The translations under genes were made by a program, and so were the position numbers. Positions 51,821-60,831 of a stretch of 64,000 nt of DNA are shown piece after piece (within the stretch, counting starts at the first letter, position 1; the number at the start of each line of letters is the position of its first letter). The notes under the pieces are model-generated. The model saw nothing but the letters and a program-made list of their open reading frames with translations. It made no database searches and was not told the DNA's origin. This DNA comes from Paraburkholderia nodosa (lineage in GTDB: Bacteria > Pseudomonadota > Gammaproteobacteria > Burkholderiales > Burkholderiaceae): the NCBI RefSeq assembly GCF_001718195.1, contig NZ_MCNV01000033.1, positions 1 through 64,000 on the forward strand. The letters are read 5' to 3'.

Positions 51821-52480
51821 TCATTGCGGCGCCGCTTTCACGCGCGCCGCAACCGAGTCGGCCACTTCGGCCGCCGCACGGTCCACGTTCTTGCGGTCAT
51901 CCGCGCGCGCGAGCACGAATTTTGCCGCCGCCACGTACGGATTGAGCGCGATGGCCGCGCCGGCGCCCGGCTTCGCATGGCTCGACTGGCTGTCGATCAC
52001 CTGATAAAGCGGCTGCGGCGCCTGGGTGGCCAGGTTGTCCACGGCCACCGCCAGTTCGATCTGGCTCGCGCCCGAGCCGAACCCCACCACCGCGCGCCGC
52101 ATGCTGTTGCCTTCGTCCACGCTCAGGAAGACGCCGCGCACGAGCCAGCCCTGCGCGGGTAGCGGCGTGCCGCTGGGCAGGCGGCGTGCGTCGAGGCCCT
52201 TCTCGCGCAGGTCGTTCACCAGCGCATCGGCCATTTTCGTGACGACCTGATCGGCCTGCTGCTGCGGGTCGCGGTGGCGCAACAGCGGTCGTGGCAGCAA
52301 GCCGCCCATGTGCTCGCGCGCATTCTCCACAGGATTCGAATCCTGCTTGACGTTGGCCGCGTCGAGTTCGAAGTCCGTCACGTAGACGAGCGGCGCGCCC
52401 GGTTGTTGAGCCGCGGCGAGCGGCGCGAATGCGCACAGGCAGACTGTCGCGAACAGCTTCCAGTTCCATTGCATCTTCAT
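51821..52480 (-). CDS. Exported DUF4410-type protein
   Basis: 219 residues from the ATG at 52480 (GGGAG upstream). A signal peptide (KLFATVCLCAFAPLAAA, cleavage near AAA|QQ) leads to a domain beginning PLVYVTDFELDAANVKQDS and containing WLVRGVFLSVDEGNSMRRAV and GFGSGASQIELAVAV, which I recognise as DUF4410. No lipobox. Periplasmic; role unknown. It shares its direction with the HAD gene but 67 bp separate them. Confidence 0.75.
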   Translation of the reverse strand: MKMQWNWKLFATVCLCAFAPLAAAQQPGAPLVYVTDFELDAANVKQDSNPVENAREHMGGLLPRPLLRHRDPQQQADQVVTKMADALVNDLREKGLDARRLPSGTPLPAQGWLVRGVFLSVDEGNSMRRAVVGFGSGASQIELAVAVDNLATQAPQPLYQVIDSQSSHAKPGAGAAIALNPYVAAAKFVLARADDRKNVDRAAAEVADSVAARVKAAPQ

Positions 52481-52547
52481 CGCAAGCTCCCGTACGTTCG
52501 CCAGCCATCCATTCATTCACGCCGTGGGCGCCCGTGCGGCACGGCCA

Positions 52548-53165
52548 TCAAGCGTCGATCAGCCCGAGCCGAGCCAGGTCGCTCTCGAGCGATTCGGTTT
52601 CGACGAAGTGGCATGCCTGCAACCCCGCGTCGAGCGCGCCCGTGACGTTCGCTTCGCTGTCGTCGATGAAGAGCGTTTCCTGGGGCTGCGCGCCGAGCTG
52701 TGCAACGCAGCCCAGGTAGGTCTGCGCGGCCGGCTTGACCGCGCCGAACGTCGCCGACGAATAGACCTGTGAACCGAAAAGCCGCGCAACGGGCGGATTC
52801 AGATAGTCGAGGTGATGCGTGACGAGCGAGCAGTTGTTGGTCAACACGGCGATGCGGCAACGCGCGGCTACACGCTGTGCCAGCGCGAGCGCCGCCTCGT
52901 TCGGCGTGATCGACGCGCGCCTCGCCGCGAGCCACACGTCGCGGCCCACCTCACAGCCGAGCATTGCGCCCAGTGCGCGCAGATAAGCGTCGGGGTCGAT
53001 TTCGCCCGCGTCGGCGCGCGCTTCGAGACCCGAGCCCCAGATCGCGTGACGCACCGCTGCAGGCGGCGCGCCGGTGGCGGCCGCGAGGCTCGCCACGCGC
53101 GCGTCGCGATCGTAGTGGGACAGCACGCCTTCCATGTCGAACAGGACTACGCCGATCGCCGCCAT
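52548..53165 (-). CDS. HAD-superfamily hydrolase (YihX-like)
   Basis: 205 residues from the ATG at 53165 (GGGAG upstream). HAD motifs: I, VLFDMEGVLSHYD with nucleophile Asp10; II, AVLTNNCS; III Lys in GAVKPAAQTY; IV, TLFIDDSEANVTGA. In motif I the second acid is Glu12 (DxE) instead of the usual Asp, which serves as general acid. The size and cap match YihX-type sugar-phosphate phosphatases. Substrate unknown. Confidence 0.87.
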   Translation of the reverse strand: MAAIGVVLFDMEGVLSHYDRDARVASLAAATGAPPAAVRHAIWGSGLEARADAGEIDPDAYLRALGAMLGCEVGRDVWLAARRASITPNEAALALAQRVAARCRIAVLTNNCSLVTHHLDYLNPPVARLFGSQVYSSATFGAVKPAAQTYLGCVAQLGAQPQETLFIDDSEANVTGALDAGLQACHFVETESLESDLARLGLIDA

Positions 53166-53320
53166 CTGCCGCTCCCGCCACGATATTTCGCACTGCGGTC
53201 CCGCCACATCCGCAGCCGATCATACCGCCGGCCGGCGCCAGGCGGCGCACGAATGGCACTCGTGAGGCGCGCTGATCGCGCCCCTAAAACCACCCATCGA
53301 TTTTGGGTAAACTGGGACGC

Positions 53321-53581
53321 ATGGACACCTGCCGTTACTGCGGAAAACTGCGCGACGAATGGGATTGCCACGGGCCAGCGTGCCGCCAGGCGATCGCGCA
53401 GGCGCTGCACCGCCAGCGCAAGGGACTGCCGATGGTCGCGAACGTGATCCGCAACGAAATCCCCGCCGACGCCACCACCGGCCAGATCATCACCGTGCTT
53501 TCGCGCCAGCGCCAGCGTGCGAGGCGCGGCAACGAGGAACGACGCGAGCGCAAGGCGCTCGATCTCCCCGAGAGCGAGTAA
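53321..53581 (+). CDS. Small putative zinc-binding protein
   Basis: 86 residues. Four cysteines at 4, 7, 16 and 21 (CRYCGKLRDEWDCHGPAC) give a CxxC...CxxxxC cluster suited to one zinc; the rest is a highly basic helix (RQRQRARRGNEERRERKAL). Nucleic-acid binding is plausible. I do not recognise a family. Divergent from the HAD gene and convergent with the LysR gene. Confidence 0.65.
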   Translation: MDTCRYCGKLRDEWDCHGPACRQAIAQALHRQRKGLPMVANVIRNEIPADATTGQIITVLSRQRQRARRGNEERRERKALDLPESE

Positions 53582-53599
53582 GGCTCCCGCCGAACCCGG

Positions 53600-54562
53600 T
53601 CAGCGCCCGCTCTCGTCCTCGTTTGCCGGCGCCGCAATGCCGATGCGCGCGAACGTTTCCTCCAGATGATTGACGCACACGCGGACCTTCGCGGACTGCG
53701 CGAGGCGCGCCGGGTACACGGCCCAGACATTGGCCGGCTGCGTGACGCCGGGCAGCACGCGCTGCAGGCGCCCGCTCTCCAGCAGTGGCGCAACATCCCA
53801 CATCGAGCGCAGCACGATGCCGCGGCCCGCCAGCGCCCACTGCACGGCCACCTCGCCGTGATTGGTCGAGAGCGGCCCGGCTACCTTCACCGAAACCGTC
53901 TCGCCATGCCTGGTCAGGCGCCAAACGCCGAACGGATGATCGCGCTCCTTGATCGCGAGACACGCGTGTTCGGCGAGATCGGCGACCTCCTGTGGCGCGC
54001 CGCGCCGCGCGAGATACGCGGGCGCTGCGCAAAGCACGCGATAGTTCGTGGCGAGACGGCGCGCGATCAGATGGCCGGCGATCTCGTCGCCGATACGCAC
54101 GTCGAGATCGAAACCCTCTCCCGCCACGTCGACGAGCCGGTCGAACAGTTCGAGGCGCACGCTCAGTTGCGGATACCGCTCGGAAAGCCCGGCGAGCGCG
54201 GGCGCGACGAAGTTGCGGCCAAAGCCGAAGCTGCTCGACACGCGCAGCGTGCCGCGCGGAATGCGCCGCGTAGTGGAGACGTCGTCCACGAGGCGCTCGA
54301 CGTCGTCTAGGATCTTGCCCGCCGACGCATAGACGCGCTCGCCCGCCTCGGTCATCGCGACGCGCCGCGTCGAGCGGTGCAACAGGCGCGTGCCGAGACG
54401 CGCCTCGAGCACGCCCACGCGCTTGCTCACATAGGCCGGCGACGCCGCAAGCGCTTCGGCCGCCGCGGTGAAGCTCGCTTTGCGCGCGACCATGCAGAAC
54501 ACGCGCAGGTCGTCGAGCTCCGGCGACGCGACAGATTTCGGCGCTTTCGGTGCGTCCGGCAT
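53600..54562 (-). CDS. dmlR: LysR-family regulator, DmlR-like
   Basis: About 320 residues from the ATG at 54562; a GTG at 54571 is possible and neither has a clear ribosome site. N-terminal winged HTH (about 17-76: FCMVARKASFTAAAEALAAS, LGTRLLHRSTRRVAMTEAGE) and a LysR substrate domain (RIPRGTLRVSSSFGFGRNFV). Downstream of the D-malate/tartrate dehydrogenase gene on the same strand (16 bp from its stop), it resembles E. coli DmlR, the activator of dmlA. Symbol by context. Confidence 0.83.
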   Translation of the reverse strand: MPDAPKAPKSVASPELDDLRVFCMVARKASFTAAAEALAASPAYVSKRVGVLEARLGTRLLHRSTRRVAMTEAGERVYASAGKILDDVERLVDDVSTTRRIPRGTLRVSSSFGFGRNFVAPALAGLSERYPQLSVRLELFDRLVDVAGEGFDLDVRIGDEIAGHLIARRLATNYRVLCAAPAYLARRGAPQEVADLAEHACLAIKERDHPFGVWRLTRHGETVSVKVAGPLSTNHGEVAVQWALAGRGIVLRSMWDVAPLLESGRLQRVLPGVTQPANVWAVYPARLAQSAKVRVCVNHLEETFARIGIAAPANEDESGR

Positions 54563-54578
54563 AGGCGTCACCGCGGCG

Positions 54579-55658
54579 TCACAGCGCGGCGGCTACCGCT
54601 TCGCCCAGCGCAGTCGTGTTCGCCGTGCCGCCCATGTCGGGCGTGCGCGGGCCTTCCACCAGCACCTTCTCGATGGCCTGCATGATCGCGTCGTGCGCGG
54701 CCTTGTATTGCGCGTCGCCGTTGCCGAGGAAGTCGAGCATCATCGCGCCCGACCAGATCATCGCGATGGGGTTGGCGATCTGCTTGCCGAAGATGTCGGG
54801 CGCCGAGCCGTGCACCGGCTCGAACAGCGAGGGGAACTTGCGCTCGGGATTCAGATTGGCCGAAGCCGCCAGACCGATCGTGCCCGTGCATGCGGGGCCG
54901 AGGTCCGAAAGGATGTCGCCGAAGAGGTTCGAGGCGACGACCACGTCGAAGCGGTCCGGCTGCAGCACGAAACGCGCGCACAGAATGTCGATGTGCTGCT
55001 TGTCCCACTTCACGTCGGGATACGCCTCGCCCATCGCCGCCACGCGCTCGTCCCAGTACGGCATGCTGATCGAGATGCCGTTCGATTTGGTGGCTGCCGT
55101 GAGTTTCTTGCGGCCGCGCTCGTTCGCGAGTTCGAACGCGTACTTGAGAATGCGGTCCACGCCGTGGCGCGTGAACACCGACTCCTGCAGCACGAACTCG
55201 CGCTCGGTGCCTTCGAACATCTTGCCGCCCACCGAGCTGTACTCGCCCTCGGTGTTCTCGCGCACGACGAGAAAGTCGATGTCGCCGGGCTTACGGTTGG
55301 CGAGCGGACACGGCACGCCGGGCAGCAGACGCACCGGGCGCAGGTTGACGTACTGGTCGAACTCGCGGCGGAACTTCAGGAGCGAGCCCCACAGGGAAAT
55401 GTGATCGGGCACCTTGTCGGGCCAGCCGACCGCGCCGAAATAGATCGCGTCGAAGCCCTTGAGCGTGGCGAACCAGTCGTCGGGCATCATCTTGCCGTGC
55501 TGCAGGTAGTAATCGCAGCTTGCCCAGTCGAAATGGCTGATTTCGAGCTTCAGGCCGAACTTCGCGGCCGCCGCCTCGACCACGCGCACGCCCTCGGGCA
55601 TTACTTCCTGGCCGATACCGTCGCCGGCGATGGCGGCGATCTTGAATGTCTTGCTCAT
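54579..55658 (-). CDS. dmlA: D-malate/tartrate dehydrogenase
   Basis: 359 residues from the ATG at 55658 (GGAG upstream), close to E. coli DmlA (361). Isocitrate/isopropylmalate dehydrogenase family: IAAIAGDGIGQEVMPEGVRV, VVRENTEGEYSSVGGKMFEG, DVVVASNLFGDILSDLGPAC, and PVHGSAPDIFGKQIANPIAM. It oxidatively decarboxylates D-malate (or oxidises tartrate) with NAD and a divalent metal. The LysR gene follows on the same strand. Confidence 0.92.
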   Translation of the reverse strand: MSKTFKIAAIAGDGIGQEVMPEGVRVVEAAAAKFGLKLEISHFDWASCDYYLQHGKMMPDDWFATLKGFDAIYFGAVGWPDKVPDHISLWGSLLKFRREFDQYVNLRPVRLLPGVPCPLANRKPGDIDFLVVRENTEGEYSSVGGKMFEGTEREFVLQESVFTRHGVDRILKYAFELANERGRKKLTAATKSNGISISMPYWDERVAAMGEAYPDVKWDKQHIDILCARFVLQPDRFDVVVASNLFGDILSDLGPACTGTIGLAASANLNPERKFPSLFEPVHGSAPDIFGKQIANPIAMIWSGAMMLDFLGNGDAQYKAAHDAIMQAIEKVLVEGPRTPDMGGTANTTALGEAVAAAL

Positions 55659-55911
55659 GTCGCGTTCTCCGTTTCTGTGTTGATTCTGTGCTGATGCGCC
55701 AGCATGCCCGAAAAACCGCCGGCAACCAGCCCCGCAGGCGTGGACAGATTCAACACGAAACGTGAATAATCGCACGAGGGCGCGCTACCGTCCATGGATA
55801 CGCCATATTCAGCGCCCGCCGATTGCCTGCCGATAGCCGATCTCGCCTAGAATCTCGTTTGGCTCCACCGCGCCTTTCGCTGGAACGGCGCATATCCAGA
55901 TCGACCGACTT

Positions 55912-56409
55912 ATGTTCTCGCTTTCCGACACCCTTCCCTCCGACAAACCCGCCCTCTACGAATCGCTGGCTGCGCAGGCGCGCTCGCTGATCGAAGGCGA
56001 AACCGACGTCATCGCGAACGCCGCGAACTTCGCTTCGCTCGTGTTTCATTCGCTCGAAGGCCTGAACTGGGCGGGCTTTTACTCGTTCGACGGCACCGAG
56101 CTCGTGGTCGGTCCGTTCCAGGGCAAACCGGCGTGCGTGCGCATTCCCCTGGGCAAGGGCGTATGTGGCACGGCGGCGGCCACGCGGCAAACGCAAGTCG
56201 TGCCCGATGTGCACGCGTTCGCGGGCCACATTGCGTGCGATTCGGCTTCGCAGTCGGAAATCGTCGTGCCCCTCGTCACGCCGGACGGCGAGCTGATCGG
56301 CGTATGGGACGTGGACAGTCCGCATCTCGCGCGCTTCGACGAAGAGGACGCGAAAGGCATGGAGTTGCTGTGCCGCACGTTCATCGAATACGGCATGAAG
56401 CGTCGCTGA
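55912..56409 (+). CDS. msrC: Free methionine-R-sulfoxide reductase (GAF domain)
   Basis: 165 residues, one GAF domain. Cys75, Cys85 and Cys109 (KPACVRIP, KGVCGTAA, HIACDSAS) have the same 10 and 24 spacing as the catalytic and resolving cysteines of E. coli MsrC (84, 94, 118). Other signatures: GLNWAGFYSFDGTELVVGPF and VPLVTPDGELIGVWDVDSP. It reduces free methionine-R-sulfoxide with thioredoxin. Stands alone; divergent from dmlA. Confidence 0.93.
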   Translation: MFSLSDTLPSDKPALYESLAAQARSLIEGETDVIANAANFASLVFHSLEGLNWAGFYSFDGTELVVGPFQGKPACVRIPLGKGVCGTAAATRQTQVVPDVHAFAGHIACDSASQSEIVVPLVTPDGELIGVWDVDSPHLARFDEEDAKGMELLCRTFIEYGMKRR

Positions 56410-56452
56410 GCGCTGTTGTTACGCGCCCTTATACTGGGCGCTCGACGCGTAC

Positions 56453-57370
56453 TCAGGATGCCGAATCGTCTGACGCATTCGCCTTGACGAAGTCGACGAA
56501 CGCGCGCAGCGGCGCCGGCAGGTGCCGCCGCCCAGGGTAGTAGAGAAACGGCCCCGGAAACGACACATCCCAGTCGTCGAGCAGGCGCACGAGCGCGCCG
56601 CTGCGGATATGCGGCAGCAACATCTCTTCGAACAGATACACGATGCCGACGCCGTCGAGCGCCATGTTGATCAGCAGGTCGAGCGCTGCGCCAGGACGCA
56701 CGACGAGCACCGTGTGCGGGTCAAGGCGCAGCACTTCGCCGTCCCGCTCGAAATGCCAGAGCGGCATCGCGCCGCCCGCAAACTGCACGCGCAGGCAAGC
56801 GTGGTCGAGCAGTTCGCGTGGATGTTCAGGCCGCCCCCGCGCCGCGAGATACGCGGGAGAAGCGACCGTCGCGAAGCGCTCCACGCGCGGACCGATGGGA
56901 ATCGCGATCATGTCCTGCTCCAGCCGCTCGTCGTAGCGAATACCGGCGTCGCAGCCGATCTGCAGCACGTCGACGAAGCCGTCCTCCACCACCACCTCGA
57001 CGCGGATCTCGGGATACTCGCGTTGGAACGGCGCGAGCACGCCCGGCAGGATGGTGCGCGCCGCGCTCGCGGGCACGTTGAGCTTGAGCGTGCCCGCCGG
57101 CTTTTCGCGGTAGCCGTTGAGCACGTCGAGCGCCGCTTCCATCTCGCTGAAAAGCGGCGTGATCGATTCGAGCAGACGCTGCCCTGCCTCGGTCGGCGCG
57201 ACGCTGCGCGTGGTGCGGTTCAACAGGCGGAGCCCGAGCTTCGCCTCCAGCCTGCGCACCGCGGCACTCAGGCTCGACGCCGAAACGCCGCCCACGCGCG
57301 CCGCGTCGCGAAAGCCGCCCGCACGCGCCACCGAAACGAAAGCGGCCAGATCGTTCATTTCCATCGGCAT
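56453..57370 (-). CDS. LysR-family transcriptional regulator
   Basis: 305 residues. Winged HTH at about 5-63 (FVSVARAGGFRDAARVGGVS, then LRLLNRTTRSVAPTEAGQRL) and an effector domain (REKPAGTLKLNVPASAARTI to CLRVQFAGGAMPLWHFERDG). It lies 144 bp downstream of the pyridoxal reductase gene on the same strand and may regulate it. Target unknown. Confidence 0.88.
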   Translation of the reverse strand: MPMEMNDLAAFVSVARAGGFRDAARVGGVSASSLSAAVRRLEAKLGLRLLNRTTRSVAPTEAGQRLLESITPLFSEMEAALDVLNGYREKPAGTLKLNVPASAARTILPGVLAPFQREYPEIRVEVVVEDGFVDVLQIGCDAGIRYDERLEQDMIAIPIGPRVERFATVASPAYLAARGRPEHPRELLDHACLRVQFAGGAMPLWHFERDGEVLRLDPHTVLVVRPGAALDLLINMALDGVGIVYLFEEMLLPHIRSGALVRLLDDWDVSFPGPFLYYPGRRHLPAPLRAFVDFVKANASDDSAS

Positions 57371-57514
57371 GGTTCACCCCGCACTGTTCGATTTCCCGCA
57401 CAGCCTATTCTGATCAGATGGGATTATCGGACAATTCGAACGCGCCCATACATACAACGTTCCCGGCTACAGGCCACGCCGTAGACATTCTCCTGTGCGC
57501 CTGCGGCGATCGAT

Positions 57515-58435
57515 TCATGCGATTGTTTTCTGCCCTTTACCAATCGCGTCCAGTTGCGCCAGTACCTCACCGGAGAGCTCAAGCGTCTGCGCTGTCATGT
57601 TCTCGCGTAGATGCGCCAGCGACGATGTCCCCGGAATCAAAAGAATATTTGGCGACCGGTGCAGAAGCCACGCTAGCGCAACGGCCATCGGCGTGGCCTC
57701 GAGCATTCTTGCGATGTCTGACAGCGCTGAGGACTGAATCGGCGTGAAACCGCCCAGCGGGAAGAACGGCACATAGGCGATACCGCGTGCCGCCAGCGCA
57801 TCGATCAACCCATCGTCGTCGCGGTGCACCAGGTTGTAGTGGTTCTGGACACAGACTATCGGTGCGATCTTTTCTGCATCGTCGATCTGCTTCGCTGTCG
57901 CGTTGGAGATGCCGATGTGGCGCACGAGCCCACGCTCGCGCAGTGCGGCGAGCGCTTCCATTTCCCGTTCGACGGAGCCTTCGGCGGGCTTGTGGACGTC
58001 GCCCATGATGCGCAGATTGACCACGTCGAGCGTGTCGAGTCCCAGATTGCGCAGATTGTCGTGCACGGCGCGCTCGATGTCGGAGGGCTCCAGCGCGGGC
58101 AGCCAGGCGCCCGTGCCGTCGCGCACCGCGCCCACCTTGGTGACGATCGTGAGATCGTCGGCATAGGGATGGAGCGCCTCGCAGATGATCTGGTTCGTCA
58201 CGTGCGGGCCATAGAAGTCGCTCGTGTCGAGATGGTTTACGCCGAGTGCGAGCACCTCGCGCAGCACAGCCACGGCAGCCGCGCGGTCCTTCGGCGGGCC
58301 GAATACGCCGGGGCCGGCAAGTTGCATGGCCCCGTAGCCCACACGGTTGACGGTGCGGCCGGCGAATGGGAACGTGCGCGCGGGTTGTGCGCGTTGTTTG
58401 GTCTGGGCGGGGGAATGGTTGGACGGCTGCGGCAT
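57515..58435 (-). CDS. pdxI: Aldo/keto reductase, pyridoxal reductase type (YdbC/PdxI)
   Basis: 306 residues from the ATG at 58435 (GAGGAG upstream). The sequence follows E. coli YdbC from memory: VNRVGYGAMQLAGPGVFGPP, HLDTSDFYGPHVTNQIICEA, LGLDTLDVVNLRIMGDVHKP, YVPFFPLGGFTPIQSSALSD and LLIPGTSSLAHLRENM. Asp, Tyr and Lys of the AKR site are present; the usual active-site His position reads Arg (NLRIMG), as in YdbC. YdbC (PdxI) reduces pyridoxal with NADPH. Adjacent LysR gene is on the same strand. Confidence 0.87.
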   Translation of the reverse strand: MPQPSNHSPAQTKQRAQPARTFPFAGRTVNRVGYGAMQLAGPGVFGPPKDRAAAVAVLREVLALGVNHLDTSDFYGPHVTNQIICEALHPYADDLTIVTKVGAVRDGTGAWLPALEPSDIERAVHDNLRNLGLDTLDVVNLRIMGDVHKPAEGSVEREMEALAALRERGLVRHIGISNATAKQIDDAEKIAPIVCVQNHYNLVHRDDDGLIDALAARGIAYVPFFPLGGFTPIQSSALSDIARMLEATPMAVALAWLLHRSPNILLIPGTSSLAHLRENMTAQTLELSGEVLAQLDAIGKGQKTIA

Positions 58436-58610
58436 GTCGTGCTCCTCGTGAACGGATGGCGCCAGTATGGGCGCTGCCGCGCCGTTCGATAATTCCATCA
58501 GGTTCGCACGGGGTGTTCGAAATTTTGCACAATAAGATGACGGGCTATGGGAATTGAACGACACCCGAGCCGGGTACTTCCGCGTTTCCACACCATCGCT
58601 TGGGCACATA

Positions 58611-59411
58611 TCAGCCAGTCAAAGCCTGTCTCGCGCGCCCGGAGCGGCGCGCAATGTAATCGACCGCTGCGCCGCCAAGGTATGCGTCGTGCAGCACGTC
58701 GAGGCGCGCGAGCTCGGCTGCCGATCCGTGTGCAACCACGCGACCGCCTTCGAGTACATAGCCATGCTTTGCATAACGCAGTGCCATCGTCGCGTTCTGC
58801 TCCGCGAGCAGAAAACTGACCCCCTCGTCGCGGTTGAGCGCCGCGACGATCTCGAAAATTTCCTCGACGACCATCGGCGCAAGCCCCATTGAAGGCTCGT
58901 CGAGCAGCACGAGCGAAGGACGCGCCATCAGCGCACGGCCGATCGCCACCATCTGCTGCTCGCCACCCGACGTCAATCCCGCCAGCGACTGGCGCTTGAC
59001 CTTCAGACGCGGAAAGATCCCGTAGATCCGCTCGAGATGGGCCTCGATCTCAGCCCGTCGCGGCCGCCTGGCGAACGATCCGATCCGCAGGTTTTCCTCG
59101 ACTGACAGGTGCGCAAAGCAGCGCCGCCCTTCAAGCACCTGGACAAGTCCGCGCTCGACCAGTGTCCACGGCTCGACGCGCGCGACATCGTCGCCGCGAT
59201 AGACGATGCGACCGCCCGTCAGTTCGCCACGCTCCGCGCGTACGAGGTTCGAGATCGCCCTGAGCGTGGTCGTTTTGCCCGCGCCGTTGCCGCCGAGCAG
59301 CGCGACGATCTCGCCCTCGGGCACCGCCAGCGACACCCCGCGCAAGGCGGGGATGATCTGGCTATAGGTCACGGCGATCTCGTCGACCTGCAGGATCGGA
59401 GTGCTCGTCAT
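58611..59411 (-). CDS. livF: Liv-type ABC importer, ATPase LivF
   Basis: 266 residues. Walker A LLGGNGAGKTTTLRA, signature LTSGGEQQMVAIGRALMARP, Walker B LVLLDEPSMGLAP, in the order of LivF proteins. It powers uptake with LivG. One base pair separates it from the stop of the binding-protein gene upstream. Last gene of the operon. Confidence 0.92.
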   Translation of the reverse strand: MTSTPILQVDEIAVTYSQIIPALRGVSLAVPEGEIVALLGGNGAGKTTTLRAISNLVRAERGELTGGRIVYRGDDVARVEPWTLVERGLVQVLEGRRCFAHLSVEENLRIGSFARRPRRAEIEAHLERIYGIFPRLKVKRQSLAGLTSGGEQQMVAIGRALMARPSLVLLDEPSMGLAPMVVEEIFEIVAALNRDEGVSFLLAEQNATMALRYAKHGYVLEGGRVVAHGSAAELARLDVLHDAYLGGAAVDYIARRSGRARQALTG

Positions 59412-59412
59412 G

Positions 59413-60777
59413 TTAGAGGTCCTTGCTGCAATCGCGTGGCGTAATGCCCTTTTCCTTCGCGTACGACAGCGCAGACTTCTCGATGATCGGACGTAGCAGC
59501 TCGCGGTCCGCCTGCACCCAGTTGCTGATCACGTTCCATTTCCGGCCGTCCCATTGCTGGAAGCGCACGGCACCGCCGCCTTCGTGGTCCGCGCAGGTCA
59601 ATTTGAGCGGCTGCACGAGGCCGAGTGCGCCGAGTTGCTTGAGGCGCGCATCGTCCAGATCCAGATGCTCGAAGCCCCAGCGCACCTGCTCGCCCGTGAG
59701 CGGCTTGTTGCCGAACTTGCGCTGCGCAACGCGCACCGCCTCGACGTTGAGAATACCGTTCACCACGCCCAGGTTGTAGTAGACGGTGCCAAAGCGCGCC
59801 GGGTCCTTGAGGTTGCCGTTGCCGGGCTTCACCACGTACTGGTTGATCGCCTGCAGCACCGGGTAGTCCGTGCCCGAGGGGTGCGTCGTGATCGAGATGA
59901 AGCCCTTTGCCGCATCACCTGCGGGCCGGACGTCTTCCTCGGAGTTGCTCCAGATGTTGCCGATGATGTGATCGACCGGATAGCCGACCTTCTGCGCGGT
60001 CTTGATCGCTACTGGATTCATCACACCCCAGCCGCGCAAGATCACCCAGTCGGGATTGATCTGGTGAATCTTCAGCCACTGCGAACCCTGTTCGTTGCCA
60101 GGATGCGGCACTTCGATCTGGGTCACGTCGAAGCCATATTTCTTCGCGAGCAGATCGACCACAGGAATCGTTTCGCGGCCGTACGGCGAACCGTGATATA
60201 GCACGACAATCTTCTTGCCCTTGAGCGCGGCGAGACCGCCCGAGCGCTGCCCGATGTAGTTGACGATCGCGGAGACCTCGCTGTACGGATTCAGCTGCAG
60301 CGGGAACACATAGGGAAACACTGCGCCGTCAGTCGAATCGGTGCGGCCGTGGTTGATCGTGATGAGCGGAATCTTGTCGGCCGTCGAACGGTCGAGCGTC
60401 GCGTAAGCGATACCGACCGACAACGGGTTCGTAGCCGCGGTCGGCGCACCGTCGGGGCCGCCGCTCTTCAGGCGCTCATAGCATTCGACGCCCTTCTCCA
60501 CCACGTACTCGGTCTCGCACTCCTTCCACACGAGCTTGACGCCGTTCACGCCCCCGTCGCGCGCGTTGATCAACTGCAGATAGTCGATGAAGCCGCCGAA
60601 GAAGCCGCTGCCACCGGCTGCGTAGGGGCCGACCCGGTAGCTTTGCAGCGGAAAATACTCCTCACCCGCCGCATGCACCTGAGGCAACGCGCCAACGGTG
60701 AGCGCAAGCGCGGCCACGAAAGCCGAGGACCACTGTCGCCACTTGGCGCGAGAGGGATGAATATCATTATTTCGCAT
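59413..60777 (-). CDS. Periplasmic substrate-binding protein of the Liv-type importer
   Basis: 454 residues from the ATG at 60777 (AAGGA upstream). Signal peptide (SSAFVAALALTVGALPQVHA, cleavage about residue 36). LivJ/K-fold (peripla_BP_6): QSYRVGPYAAGGSGFFGGFI, GAPTAATNPLSVGIAYATLD, KKIVVLYHGSPYGRETIPVV. It is longer than LivJ (about 345) and of the type found in importers for fatty, aromatic or other organic acids rather than leucine (inference). Ligand not known. Confidence 0.86.
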   Translation of the reverse strand: MRNNDIHPSRAKWRQWSSAFVAALALTVGALPQVHAAGEEYFPLQSYRVGPYAAGGSGFFGGFIDYLQLINARDGGVNGVKLVWKECETEYVVEKGVECYERLKSGGPDGAPTAATNPLSVGIAYATLDRSTADKIPLITINHGRTDSTDGAVFPYVFPLQLNPYSEVSAIVNYIGQRSGGLAALKGKKIVVLYHGSPYGRETIPVVDLLAKKYGFDVTQIEVPHPGNEQGSQWLKIHQINPDWVILRGWGVMNPVAIKTAQKVGYPVDHIIGNIWSNSEEDVRPAGDAAKGFISITTHPSGTDYPVLQAINQYVVKPGNGNLKDPARFGTVYYNLGVVNGILNVEAVRVAQRKFGNKPLTGEQVRWGFEHLDLDDARLKQLGALGLVQPLKLTCADHEGGGAVRFQQWDGRKWNVISNWVQADRELLRPIIEKSALSYAKEKGITPRDCSKDL

Positions 60778-60831
60778 AACAAAATATTCCTTGAACGATA
60801 AAAGAAACAATAAGGCAGGGAGATTAACGGC

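Noticed and set aside
56423-56441. GCGCCC/GGGCGC hairpin after msrC as a terminator
   Set aside because: Only 6 bp of stem and no T-run on either strand, so it is not above chance in this GC-rich DNA.
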